Source: Pleurodeles waltl
Lineage: Eukaryota > Chordata > Amphibia > Caudata > Salamandridae
Assembly (NCBI RefSeq): GCF_031143425.1
Contig: NW_027150048.1
Location: 62,001-126,000 of the forward strand
DNA length: 64,000 nt
Reading direction: 5' to 3'
Shown here: positions 11,482-21,095 of the stretch, piece by piece
How positions within the stretch are numbered: the first letter of the stretch is position 1
How the letters are laid out: every line of letters begins with the position of its first letter
Made by a program: the position numbers and the translations under genes
Notes under the pieces: model-generated
The model's input: only the letters and a program-made list of their open reading frames with translations
Databases searched by the model: none
What the model was told of the DNA's origin: nothing

Positions 11482-12000
11482 ACCCGCGTCTTCGGAGGGC
11501 AGACCAGGGGGGTTTTGTAGGGCACCGGGGGGGACACAAGTCCACACAGAAATTTCACCCTCAGCAGCGCGGGGGCGGCCGGGTGCAGTGTAGAAACAAG
11601 CGTCGGGTTTGTAATGGAAGTCAATGGGAGATCTAGGGATCTCTTCAGCGCTGCAGGCAGGCAAGGGGGGGGTTCCTCGGGGAAACCTCCACTTGGTCAA
11701 GGGAGAGGGACTCCTGGGGGTCACTCCTCCAGTGAAAGTCCGGTCCTTCAGGTCCTGGGGGCTGCGGGTGCAGGGTCTCTCCCAGGTGTCGGGACTTAGG
11801 ATTCAAAGAGTCGCGGTCAGGGGAAGCCTCGGGATTCCCTCTGCAGGCGGCGCTGTGGGGGCTCAGGGGGGACAGGTTTTGGTACTCACAGTATCAGAGT
11901 AGTCCTGGGGTCCCTCCTGAGGTGTTGGATCTCCACCAGCCGAGTCGGGGTCGCCGGGTGCAGTGTTGCAAGTCTCACGCTTCTTGCGGGGAGCTTGCAG
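11380..12000. repeat. Degenerate tandem repeat of about 187 bp within LTR
   Basis: The word GGTGCAG, preceded by a G/C-rich block, recurs at 11395, 11582, 11767 and 11957, giving spacings of 187, 185 and 190 bp. Between these anchors, G-run-rich segments of similar make-up recur. The repeats are strongly diverged, so they are older than this insertion. The same block is present in the other LTR (19143-19763). Confidence 0.5.
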
Positions 12001-12358
12001 GGTTCTTTAAAGCTGCTGGAAACAAAGTTGCAGCTTTTCTTGGAGCAGGTCCGCTGTCCTCGGGAGTTTCTTGTCTTTTCGAAGCAGGGGCAGTCCTCAG
12101 AGGATGTCGAGGTCGCTGGTCCCTTTGGAAGGCGTCGCTGGAGCAGGATCTTTGGAAGGCAGGAGACAGGCCGGTGAGTTTCTGGAGCCAAGGCAGTTGT
12201 CGTCTTCTGGTCTTCCTCTGCAGGGGTTTTTCAGCTAGGCAGTCCTTCTTCTTGTAGTTGCAGGAATCTAATTTTCTAGGGTTCAGGGTAGCCCTTAAAT
12301 ACTAAACTTAAGGGCGTGTTTAGGTCTGGGGGGTTAGTAGCCAATGGCCACTAGCCCT

Positions 12359-13332
12359 GAGGGTGGGTACACCCTCTTTGTGCCTCCTCCCAAGGGGAGG
12401 GGGTCACAATCCTAACCCTATTGGGGGAATCCTCCATCTGCAAGATGGAGGATTTCTAAAAGTTAGAGTCACCTCAGCTCAGGACACCTTAGGGGCTGTC
12501 CTGACTGGCCAGTGACTCCTCCTTGTTATTCTCATTATTTTCTCCGGCCTTGCCGCCAAAAGTGGGGCCTGGCCGGAGGGGGCGGGCAACTCCACTAGCT
12601 GGAGTGTCCTGCTGGGTTGGCACAAAGGAGGTGAGCCTTTGAGGCTCACCGCCAGGTGTGACAATTCCTGCCTGGGAGAGGTGTTAGCATCTCCACCCAG
12701 TGCAGGCTTTGTTACTGGCCTTCGAGTGACAAAGGCACTCTCCCCATGGGGCCAGCAACATGTCTCGGTTTGTGGCAGGCTGCTAAAACTAGTCAGCCTA
12801 CACAGATAGTCGGTTAAGTTTCAGGGGGCACCTCTAAGGTGCCCTCTGTGGTGTATTTTACAATAAAATGTACACTGGCATCAGTGTGCATTTATTGTGC
12901 TGAGAAGTTTGATACCAAACTTCCCAGTTTTCAGTGTAGCCATTATGGTGCTGTGGAGTTCGTGTTTGACAGACTCCCAGACCATATACTCTTATGGCTA
13001 CCCTGCACTTACAATGTCTAAGGTTTTGTTTAGACACTGTAGGGGTACCATGCTCATGCACTGGTACCCTCACCTATGGTATAGTGCACCCTGCCTTAGG
13101 GCTGTAAGGCCTGCTAGAGGGGTGTCTTACCTATACTGCATAGGCAGTGAGAGGCTGGCATGGCACCCTGAGGGGAGTGCCATGTCGACTTACTCGTTTT
13201 GTCCTCACTAGCACACACAAGCTGGTAAGCAGTGTGTCTGTGCTGAGTGAGAGGTCTCCAGGGTGGCATAAGACATGCTGCAGCCCTTAGAGACCTTCCT
13301 TGGCATCAGGGCCCTTGGTACTAGAAGTACCA
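12359..13332. other. Hairpin-dense stretch of LTR (U3)
   Basis: At least 14 short inverted repeats lie in under 1 kb. Arm pairs are 12359-65/12370-76, 12386-91/12395-400, 12428-39/12443-54 (12 bp, perfect), 12479-86/12497-504, 12542-49/12571-78, 12589-94/12600-05, 12630-38/12642-50 (9 bp), 12707-16/12725-34 (one mismatch), 12826-33/12837-44, 12904-11/12916-23, 13015-21/13030-36, 13043-50/13062-69, 13159-66/13177-84 and 13316-22/13326-32. All others are perfect over 6-9 bp with loops of 3-21 nt. The equivalent stretch in the 5' LTR is 20122-21095. If transcription starts at the TATA-like box, this region would lie in the 3' untranslated part of the element RNA. Confidence 0.7.
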
Positions 13333-13517
13333 GTTACAAGGGACTTATCTGGATGCCAGGGTCTGCCAATTGTGGATACAAAAGTACAGGTTAGGGAAAG
13401 AACACTGGTGCTGGGGCCTGGTTAGCAGGCCTCAGCACACTTTCAATTGTAAACATAGCATCAGCAAAGGCAAAAAGTCAGGGGGCAACCATGCCAAGGA
13501 GGCATTTCCTTACACAA

Positions 13518-13526
13518 CCCCCCCCC
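13518..13526 (-). other. Polypurine tract (G9) next to the 3' LTR
   Basis: On the element strand GTTTG9TTG lies just before the 3' LTR start TGTAAGG. It is in the right place for the plus-strand priming tract of an LTR retrotransposon. It begins 18 bases after the gag-pol stop codon. Confidence 0.75.
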
Positions 13527-13544
13527 AAACGAAAGAGGATGAGA

Positions 13545-16500
13545 CTAACCTTTCCCAAGAGAGTCTTCATTTTCTAAGTGGAAGAACCTGGAAAGGCCAT
13601 CTGCATTGGCATGGGCAGTCCCAGGTCTGTGTTCCACTATAAAGTCCATTCCCTGTAGGGAGATGGACCACCTCAACAGTTTAGGATTTTCACCTTTCAT
13701 TTGCATCAGCCATTTGAGAGGTCTGTGGTCAGTTTGAACTAGGAAGTGAGTCCCAAAGAGGTATGGTCTCAGCTTCTTCAGGGACCAAACCACAGCAAAG
13801 GCCTCCCTCTCAATGGCACTCCAACGCTGCTCCCTGGGGAGTAACCTCCTGCTAATGAAAGCAACAGGCTGGTCAAGGCCATCATCGTTTGTTTGGGACA
13901 AAACTGCCCCTATCCCATGTTCAGAGGCATCAGTCTGCACAATGAACTGCTTAGAATAATCTGGAGCTTTGAGAACTGGTGCTGAGCACATTGCCTGTTT
14001 CAGGGTGTCAAAGGCCTGTTGGCAGTCCACAGTCCAGTTCACTTTCTTGGGCATTTTCTTGGAGGTGAGCTCAGTGAGGGCTGTCACAATGGATCCATAT
14101 CCCTTCACAAACCTCCTGTAGTACCCAGTCAAGCCAAGGAATGCCCTGACTTGAGTCTGGGTTTTTGGAGCTACCCAGTCCAGAATAGTCTGGATCTTGG
14201 GTTGGAGTGGCTGAACTTGGCCTCCACCTACAAGGTGTCCCAAGTAAACCACAGTTCCCTGCCCTATCTGGCATTTGGATGCCTTGATAGAGAGGCCTGC
14301 AGATTGCAGAGCCTTCAAAACCTTCCTCAGGTGGACCAGGTGATCCTGCCAGGTGGAGCTAAAGACAGCAATATCATCAAGATAAGCTGTGCTAAAGGAC
14401 TCCAAGCCAGCAAGGACTTGATTCACCAACCTTTGGAAGGTGGCAGGGGCATTCTTTAAACCAAAGGGCATAACAGTAAACTGATAATGCCCATCAGGTG
14501 TGGAGAATGCTGTCTTTTCTTTTGCTCCAGGTGCCATTTTTATTTGCCAGTACCCTGCTGTCAAGTCAAAGGTACTTAGGAATTTGGCAGCACCTAATTT
14601 ATCAATGAGCTCATCAGCTCTTGGAATTGGATGAGCATCTGTCTTGGTGACAGAATTGAGCCCTCTGTAGTCCACACAAAACCTCATCTCTTTCTTTCCA
14701 TCTGTGGTGTGAGGTTTGGGGACTAAGACCACTGGGCTAGCCCAGGGGCTGTCAGAGCGCTCAATGACTCCCAATTCCAGCATCTTGTGGACTTCCACCT
14801 TGATGCTTTCCTTAACATGGTCAGACTGTCTAAAGATTTTGTTCTTGACAGGCATGCTGTCTCCTGTGTCCACATCATGGGTACACAGGTGTGTCTGACC
14901 AGGGGTTAAGGAGAAGAGTTCAGGAAACTGTTGTAGGACTCTCCTACAATCAGCTTGCTGTTGGCCAGAGAGGGTGTCTGAGTAGATCACTCCATCTACT
15001 GTACCATCTTTTGGGTCTGATGACAGAAGATCAGGGAGAGGTTCACTCTCTGCCTCCTGATCCTCATCTGTTACCATCAACAGATTGACATCAGCCCTGT
15101 CGTGGAAGAGCTTAAGGCGGTTTACATGGATCACCCTTTTGGGGCTCCTGCTTGTGCCCAGGTCCACCAAGTAGGTGACCTGACTCTTCCTCTCTAGTAC
15201 TGGGTAAGGGCCACTCCATTTGTCCTGGAGTGCCCTGGGAGCCACAGGCTCCAGAACCCAGACCTTCTGCCCTGGTTGGAACTCAACCAGTGCAGCCTTT
15301 TGGTCATACCAAAACTTCTGGAGCTGTTGGCTGGCCTCAAGGTTTTTGGTTGCCTTTTCCATGTACTCTGCCATTCTAGAGCGAAGGCCAAGTACATAGT
15401 CCACTATGTCCTGTTTAGGCTCATGGAGAGGTCTCTCCCAGCCTTCTTTAACAAGGGCAAGTGGTCCCCTTACAGGATGACCAAACAGAAGTTCAAAGGG
15501 TGAGAACCCTACTCCCTTCTGTGGTACCTCCCTGTAAGCGAAAAGCAGACATGGCAGGAGGACATCCCATCTCCTTTTGAGTTTTTCTGGGAGCCCCATG
15601 ATCATGCCCTTTAATGTCTTGTTGAATCTCTCAACCAAGCCATTAGTTTGTGGATGGTATGGTGTAGTGAATTTATAAGTCACTCCACACTCATTCCACA
15701 TGTGCTTTAGGTATGCTGACATGAAGTTGGTACCTCGGTCAGACACCACCTCCTTAGGGAAACCCACTCTGGTAAAGATACCAATGAGGGCCTTGGCTAC
15801 TGCAGGGGCAGTAGTTGACCTAAGGGGAATAGCTTCAGGATACCTGGTAGCATGATCCACTACTACCAGGATATACATATTTCCTGAGGCTGTGGGAGGT
15901 TCCAGTGGACCAACTATGTCCACACCCACTCTTTCAAAGGGCACCCCCACCACTGGAAGTGGAATGAGGGGGGCCTTTGGATGCCCACCTGTCTTACCAC
16001 TGGCTTGACAGGTGGGGCAGGAGAGGCAAAACTCCTTAACCATGCTGGACATATTGGGCCAGTAGAAGTGGTTGACTAACCTCTCCCACGTCTTGGTTTG
16101 TCCCAAATGTCCAGCAAGGGGAATGTCATGGGCCAATGTTAGGATGAACTCTCTGAACAGCTGAGGCACTACCACTCTCCTAGTGGCACCAGGTTTGGGG
16201 TCTCTGGCCTCAGTGTACAGGAGCCCATCTTCCCAATAGACCCTATGTGTTCCATTTTTCTTGCCTTTGGACTCTTCAGCAGCTTGCTGCCTAAGGCCTT
16301 CAAGAGAGGGACAGGTTTCTTGTCCCTTACACAGCTCTTCCCTTGAGGGTCCCCCTGGGCCTAAGAGCTCAACCTGATAAGGTTCAAGTTCCAAAGGCTC
16401 AGTTCCCTCAGAGGGCAGAACTTCTTCCTGAGAAGAGAGGTTCCCTTTCTTTTGCTGTGTTGCAGTTGGTTTCCCAACTGACTTTCCTGTTCTCTTGGTA

Positions 16501-18323
16501 GGCTGGGCCATTTTTCCAGACTCCAGCTCTACTTTTTCACCCTGTGCCTTGCATTGTGCTCTCGTTTTCACACACACCAGTTCAGGGATACCCAGCATGG
16601 CTGCATGGGTTTTTAGCTCTACCTCAGCCCATGCTGAGGACTCCAGGTCATTTCCAAGCAGACAGTCCACTGGGATATTTGAGGAGACCACCACCTGTTT
16701 CAGGCCATTGACCCCTCCCCATTCTAAAGTAACCATTGCCATGGGATGTACTTTTCTCTGATTGTCAGCGTTGGTGACTGTGTAAGTTTTTCCAGTCAGG
16801 TATTGGCCAGGGGAAACCAGTTTCTCTGTCACCATGGTGACACTGGCACCTGTATCCCTCAGGCCCTCTATTCTAGTCCCATTAATTAAGAGTTGCTGTC
16901 TGTATTTTTGCATGTTAGGCGGCCAGACAGCTAGTGTGGCTAAATCCACCCCACCCTCAGAAACTAGAGTAGCTTCAGTGTGGACCCTGATTTGCTCTGG
17001 GCACACTGTTGATCCCACTTGGAGACTAGCCATACCAGTGTTACCTGGATGGGAGTTTGGAGTGGAACCTTTCTTGGGACAGGCCTTGTCTCCAGTTTGG
17101 TGTCCATGCTGTTTACAGCTATGACACCAGGCCTTTTTGGGATCAAAGTTTTTACCCTTGTACCCATTGTTTTGTGAAGAGGCTCTGGGCCCACCCTCCT
17201 GTGCAGGTTTTTGGGGGCCTGTAGAAGACTCTTTACTATTTTTAGTTTTGGTTGTCTCATCACCCTTCTGCTGGGGAGTCTTTGTGACCCCTTTCTTTTG
17301 GTCACCCCCTGTTGAAGTCTTGGACACCCTTGTCTTGACCCAATGGTCCGCCTTCTTTCCCAATTCTTGGGGAGAAATTGGTCCTAGGTCTACCAGATGC
17401 TGATGCAGTTTATCATTGAAACAATTACTTAACAGGTGTTCTTTCACAAATAAATTGTACAGCCCATCATAATTACTTACACCACTGCCTTGAATCCAAC
17501 CATCTAGTGTTTTCACTGAGTAGTCAACAAAGTCAACCCAGGTCTGGCTCGAGGATTTTTGAGCCCCCCTGAACCTAATCCTGTACTCCTCAGTGGAGAA
17601 TCCAAAGCCCTCAATCAGGGTACCCTTCATGAGGTCATAAGATTCTGCATCTTGTCCAGAGAGTGTGAGGAGTCTATCCCTACACTTTCCTGTGAACATT
17701 TCCCAAAGGAGAGCACCCCAGTGAGATCTGTTCACTTTTCTGGTTACACAAGCCCTCTCAAAAGCTGTGAACCATTTGGTGATGTCATCACCATCTTCAT
17801 ATTTAGTTACAATCCCTTTGGGGATTTTCAACATGTCAGGAGAATCTCTGACCCTATTTATGTTGCTGCCACCATTGATGGGTCCTAGGCCCATCTCTTG
17901 TCTTTCCCTCTCTATGGCTAGGATCTGTCTTTCCAAAGCCAATCTTTTGGCCATCCTGGCTAACTGGATGTCCTCTTCACTGGAGTTATCCTCAGTGATT
18001 TCAGAGTTGTTGGTCCCTCCTGTGAGGGAACCAGCATCTCTGACTATTATTTGTGGAGTCAGGGCTTGAGAAGCCCTGCTCTCCCTAAGTAGGACTGGAG
18101 GGGGGGAATTTCCCTCCAAGTCACTATCTTCATCCTCTGAGTTGCCATCCTCAGAGGGGTTGGCCTTTTCAAACTCTGCCAAAAGCTCCTGGAGCTGTAC
18201 TTTGGTAGGTTTGGGGCCCATTGCTATTTTCTTTAGTTTACAGAGTGACCTTAGCTCTCTCATCTGTAGATGGAGGTAAGGTGTGGTGTCGAGTTCCACC
18301 ACATTCACATCTGTGCTAGACAT
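13545..18323 (-). CDS. Gag-Pol polyprotein, Gmr1-type retrotransposon (1,592 aa)
   Basis: This single uninterrupted frame encodes everything the element needs for copying and insertion. An acidic segment (57-71) and a charged helical segment (about 116-144) precede the Gag capsid region. Residues about 247-328 (YRIRFRGAQ ... LGKKADHW) resemble the SCAN domain. A zinc knuckle lies at C400, C403, H408 and C415, with six residues rather than the usual four before the last Cys. The protease has D490-T-G and LLGND at 555-559. Integrase follows: zinc-binding H732, H739, C769 and C772; catalytic D802, D862 and E898 (35 residues between the last two); GPY module at 1038-1040. Reverse transcriptase has D1253 and YLDD at 1314-1317. 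RNase H has D1465, E1505/E1507, D1532 and D1575. The start at 18323 is the first Met of the open frame and the stop is TAG. There is no gag/pol frameshift or stop, so the ratio control used by many relatives is absent or works by proteolysis (inference). I saw no chromodomain and no env. Confidence 0.96.
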   Translation of the reverse strand: MSSTDVNVVELDTTPYLHLQMRELRSLCKLKKIAMGPKPTKVQLQELLAEFEKANPSEDGNSEDEDSDLEGNSPPPVLLRESRASQALTPQIIVRDAGSLTGGTNNSEITEDNSSEEDIQLARMAKRLALERQILAIERERQEMGLGPINGGSNINRVRDSPDMLKIPKGIVTKYEDGDDITKWFTAFERACVTRKVNRSHWGALLWEMFTGKCRDRLLTLSGQDAESYDLMKGTLIEGFGFSTEEYRIRFRGAQKSSSQTWVDFVDYSVKTLDGWIQGSGVSNYDGLYNLFVKEHLLSNCFNDKLHQHLVDLGPISPQELGKKADHWVKTRVSKTSTGGDQKKGVTKTPQQKGDETTKTKNSKESSTGPQKPAQEGGPRASSQNNGYKGKNFDPKKAWCHSCKQHGHQTGDKACPKKGSTPNSHPGNTGMASLQVGSTVCPEQIRVHTEATLVSEGGVDLATLAVWPPNMQKYRQQLLINGTRIEGLRDTGASVTMVTEKLVSPGQYLTGKTYTVTNADNQRKVHPMAMVTLEWGGVNGLKQVVVSSNIPVDCLLGNDLESSAWAEVELKTHAAMLGIPELVCVKTRAQCKAQGEKVELESGKMAQPTKRTGKSVGKPTATQQKKGNLSSQEEVLPSEGTEPLELEPYQVELLGPGGPSREELCKGQETCPSLEGLRQQAAEESKGKKNGTHRVYWEDGLLYTEARDPKPGATRRVVVPQLFREFILTLAHDIPLAGHLGQTKTWERLVNHFYWPNMSSMVKEFCLSCPTCQASGKTGGHPKAPLIPLPVVGVPFERVGVDIVGPLEPPTASGNMYILVVVDHATRYPEAIPLRSTTAPAVAKALIGIFTRVGFPKEVVSDRGTNFMSAYLKHMWNECGVTYKFTTPYHPQTNGLVERFNKTLKGMIMGLPEKLKRRWDVLLPCLLFAYREVPQKGVGFSPFELLFGHPVRGPLALVKEGWERPLHEPKQDIVDYVLGLRSRMAEYMEKATKNLEASQQLQKFWYDQKAALVEFQPGQKVWVLEPVAPRALQDKWSGPYPVLERKSQVTYLVDLGTSRSPKRVIHVNRLKLFHDRADVNLLMVTDEDQEAESEPLPDLLSSDPKDGTVDGVIYSDTLSGQQQADCRRVLQQFPELFSLTPGQTHLCTHDVDTGDSMPVKNKIFRQSDHVKESIKVEVHKMLELGVIERSDSPWASPVVLVPKPHTTDGKKEMRFCVDYRGLNSVTKTDAHPIPRADELIDKLGAAKFLSTFDLTAGYWQIKMAPGAKEKTAFSTPDGHYQFTVMPFGLKNAPATFQRLVNQVLAGLESFSTAYLDDIAVFSSTWQDHLVHLRKVLKALQSAGLSIKASKCQIGQGTVVYLGHLVGGGQVQPLQPKIQTILDWVAPKTQTQVRAFLGLTGYYRRFVKGYGSIVTALTELTSKKMPKKVNWTVDCQQAFDTLKQAMCSAPVLKAPDYSKQFIVQTDASEHGIGAVLSQTNDDGLDQPVAFISRRLLPREQRWSAIEREAFAVVWSLKKLRPYLFGTHFLVQTDHRPLKWLMQMKGENPKLLRWSISLQGMDFIVEHRPGTAHANADGLSRFFHLENEDSLGKG

Positions 18324-18590
18324 TATGCTTCTAAAAGTTGGAATACTTTTTAAGAAACTAAAACTGGTTCTAGAATCTAATTCAAACTTTTACAAACTTT
18401 TAAACTCTAAAAGAAATGCTAAACAGGGACTTAACACATAAGGCCCTAGCAGGACTTTTAAGAATTTAGAAAACTTTTCAAATTGCAAAAATCAATTTCT
18501 AATGACAATTTTGGAATTTGTCGTGTGATCAGGTATTGGCTGAGTAGTCCAGCAAATGCAAAGTCTTGTACCCCACCGCTGATCCACCAA
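18324..18590 (-). other. Retrotransposon leader between 5' LTR and gag-pol
   Basis: This 267-base untranslated stretch holds the candidate primer-binding site at its LTR end, then A/T-rich sequence with repeated AAAAGTTT-like words on the element strand. I see no upstream gene. The context before the start codon on the element strand is AAGCATAATGT. Confidence 0.8.
18571..18589 (-). other. Candidate primer-binding site
   Basis: On the element strand TGGTGGATCAGCGGTGGGG starts one base after the LTR end. A leading TGG is expected for pairing with the CCA end of a tRNA. I could not assign the tRNA from memory. Confidence 0.5.
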
Positions 18591-18823
18591 TGTAGGAAGT
18601 TGGCTCTGTATGTGCTATTTCAAAGTAAGGAATAGCATGCACAGAGTCCAAGGGTTCCCCTTAGAGGTAAAATAGTGGTAAAAATAGATAATACTAATGC
18701 TCTATTTTGTGGTAGTGTGGTCGAGCAGTAGGCTTATCCAAGGAGTAGTGTTAAGCATTTGTTGTACATACACATAGACAATAAATGAGGTACACACACT
18801 CAGAGACAAATCCAGCCAATAGG

Positions 18824-18834
18824 TTTTTATATAG
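18824..18834 (-). promoter_or_regulatory. Candidate TATA box of the 5' LTR promoter
   Basis: CTATATAAAAA on the element strand lies about 235 bases before the LTR end. It would place transcription start near 18800 and leave about 200 bases of R plus U5. There is no supporting transcript evidence in the sequence. Confidence 0.3.
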
Positions 18835-20121
18835 AAAAATATCTTTTCTTAGTTTATTTTAAGAACCACAGGTTCAAATTCTACATGTAATAGCTCATTC
18901 GAAAGGTATTGCAGGTAAGTACTTTAGGAACTTCAAATCATCAAAATTGCATGTATACTTTTCAAGTTATTCACAAATAGCTGTTTTAAAAGTGGACACT
19001 TAGTGCAATTTTCACAGTTCCTAGGGGAGGTAAGTATTTGTTAGTTTTACCAGGTAAGTAAGTCACTTACAGGGTTCAGTTCTTGGTCCAAGGTAGCCCA
19101 CCGTTGGGGGTTCAGAGCAACCCCAAAGTCACCACACCAGCAGCTCAGGGCCGGTCAGGTGCAGAGTTCAAAGTGGTGCCCAAAACACATAGGCTAGAAT
19201 GGAGAGAAGGGGGTGCCCCGGTTCCGGTCTGCTTGCAGGTAAGTACCCGCGTCTTCGGAGGGCAGACCAGGGGGGTTTTGTAGGGCACCGGGGGGGACAC
19301 AAGTCCACACAGAAATTTCACCCTCAGCAGCGCGGGGGCGGCCGGGTGCAGTGTAGAAACAAGCGTCGGGTTTGTAATGGAAGTCAATGGGAGATCTAGG
19401 GATCTCTTCAGCGCTGCAGGCAGGCAAGGGGGGGGTTCCTCGGGGAAACCTCCACTTGGTCAAGGGAGAGGGACTCCTGGGGGTCACTCCTCCAGTGAAA
19501 GTCCGGTCCTTCAGGTCCTGGGGGCTGCGGGTGCAGGGTCTCTCCCAGGTGTCGGGACTTAGGATTCAAAGAGTCGCGGTCAGGGGAAGCCTCGGGATTC
19601 CCTCTGCAGGCGGCACTGTGGGGGCTCAGGGGGGACAGGTTTTGGTACTCACAGTATCAGAGTAGTCCTGGGGTCCCTCCTGAGGTGTTGGATCTCCACC
19701 AGCCGAGTCGGGGTCGCCGGGTGCAGTGTTGCAAGTCTCACGCTTCTTGCGGGGAGCTTGCAGGGTTCTTTAAAGCTGCTGGAAACAAAGTTGCAGCTTT
19801 TCTTGGAGCAGGTCCGCTGTCCTCGGGAGTTTCTTGTCTTTTCGAAGCAGGGGCAGTCCTCAGAGGATGTCGAGGTCGCTGGTCCCTTTGGAAGGCGTCG
19901 CTGGAGCAGGATCTTTGGAAGGCAGGAGACAGGCCGGTGAGTTTCTGGAGCCAAGGCAGTTGTCGTCTTCTGGTCTTCCTCTGCAGGGGTTTTTCAGCTA
20001 GGCAGTCCTTCTTCTTGTAGTTGCAGGAATCTAATTTTCTAGGGTTCAGGGTAGCCCTTAAATACTAAACTTAAGGGCGTGTTTAGGTCTGGGGGGTTAG
20101 TAGCCAATGGCCACTAGCCCT

Positions 20122-21095
20122 GAGGGTGGGTACACCCTCTTTGTGCCTCCTCCCAAGGGGAGGGGGTCACAATCCTAACCCTATTGGGGGAATCCTCCAT
20201 CTGCAAGATGGAGGATTTCTAAAAGTTAGAGTCACCTCAGCTCAGGACACCTTAGGGGCTGTCCTGACTGGCCAGTGACTCCTCCTTGTTATTCTCATTA
20301 TTTTCTCCGGCCTTGCCGCCAAAAGTGGGGCCTGGCCGGAGGGGGCGGGCAACTCCACTAGCTGGAGTGTCCTGCTGGGTTGGCACAAAGGAGGTGAGCC
20401 TTTGAGGCTCACCGCCAGGTGTGACAATTCCTGCCTGGGAGAGGTGTTAGCATCTCCACCCAGTGCAGGCTTTGTTACTGGCCTTCGAGTGACAAAGGCA
20501 CTCTCCCCATGGGGCCAGCAACATGTCTCGGTTTGTGGCAGGCTGCTAAAACTAGTCAGCCTACACAGATAGTCGGTTAAGTTTCAGGGGGCACCTCTAA
20601 GGTGCCCTCTGTGGTGTATTTTACAATAAAATGTACACTGGCATCAGTGTGCATTTATTGTGCTGAGAAGTTTGATACCAAACTTCCCAGTTTTCAGTGT
20701 AGCCATTATGGTGCTGTGGAGTTCGTGTTTGACAGACTCCCAGACCATATACTCTTATGGCTACCCTGCACTTACAATGTCTAAGGTTTTGTTTAGACAC
20801 TGTAGGGGTACCATGCTCATGCACTGGTACCCTCACCTATGGTATAGTGCACCCTGCCTTAGGGCTGTAAGGCCTGCTAGAGGGGTGTCTTACCTATACT
20901 GCATAGGCAGTGAGAGGCTGGCATGGCACCCTGAGGGGAGTGCCATGTCGACTTACTCGTTTTGTCCTCACTAGCACACACAAGCTGGTAAGCAGTGTGT
21001 CTGTGCTGAGTGAGAGGTCTCCAGGGTGGCATAAGACATGCTGCAGCCCTTAGAGACCTTCCTTGGCATCAGGGCCCTTGGTACTAGAAGTACCA
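20122..21095. other. Hairpin-dense stretch of 5' LTR
   Basis: This is the second copy of the inverted-repeat cluster described at 12359-13332, at an offset of 7,763 bp with all arms conserved. It lies in U3 and so would be upstream of the transcript start in this LTR. Confidence 0.7.

Larger units (their letters stand above)
10828..13514 (-). repeat. 3' LTR (2,687 bp)
   Basis: On the plus strand it begins TGTAGGAAGTTGGC and ends GGCATTTCCTTACA. Its ends form an imperfect inverted repeat (TGTAGGAAG versus TGTAAGGAAA in reverse complement). It matches 18591-21277 at a constant offset of 7,763 bp with no indel. The one difference I found by eye is G at 11852 against A at 19615. At 2.7 kb it is long for a Ty3/gypsy LTR. 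It contains four degenerate repeats of about 187 bp (11380-12000), a hairpin-dense stretch (12359-13332) and a TATA-like site near the end that would be U3/R. The ORFs of 60-111 codons on both strands inside it show no family features and I treat them as chance. Confidence 0.95.

Noticed and set aside
11320..13211. ORFs of 60-111 codons in the LTRs, duplicated at 19083-20974
   Set aside because: They overlap on both strands in GC-rich non-coding LTR sequence with many inverted repeats. They are preserved only because the two LTRs are near-identical.
13515..13544. Possible env or accessory gene after pol
   Set aside because: Only 30 bases separate the stop codon from the 3' LTR, and the protein has no envelope-like segment.
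14019..18069. Plus-strand ORFs up to 146 codons opposite the polyprotein
   Set aside because: They are antisense shadows of the gag-pol frame, without motifs of their own.
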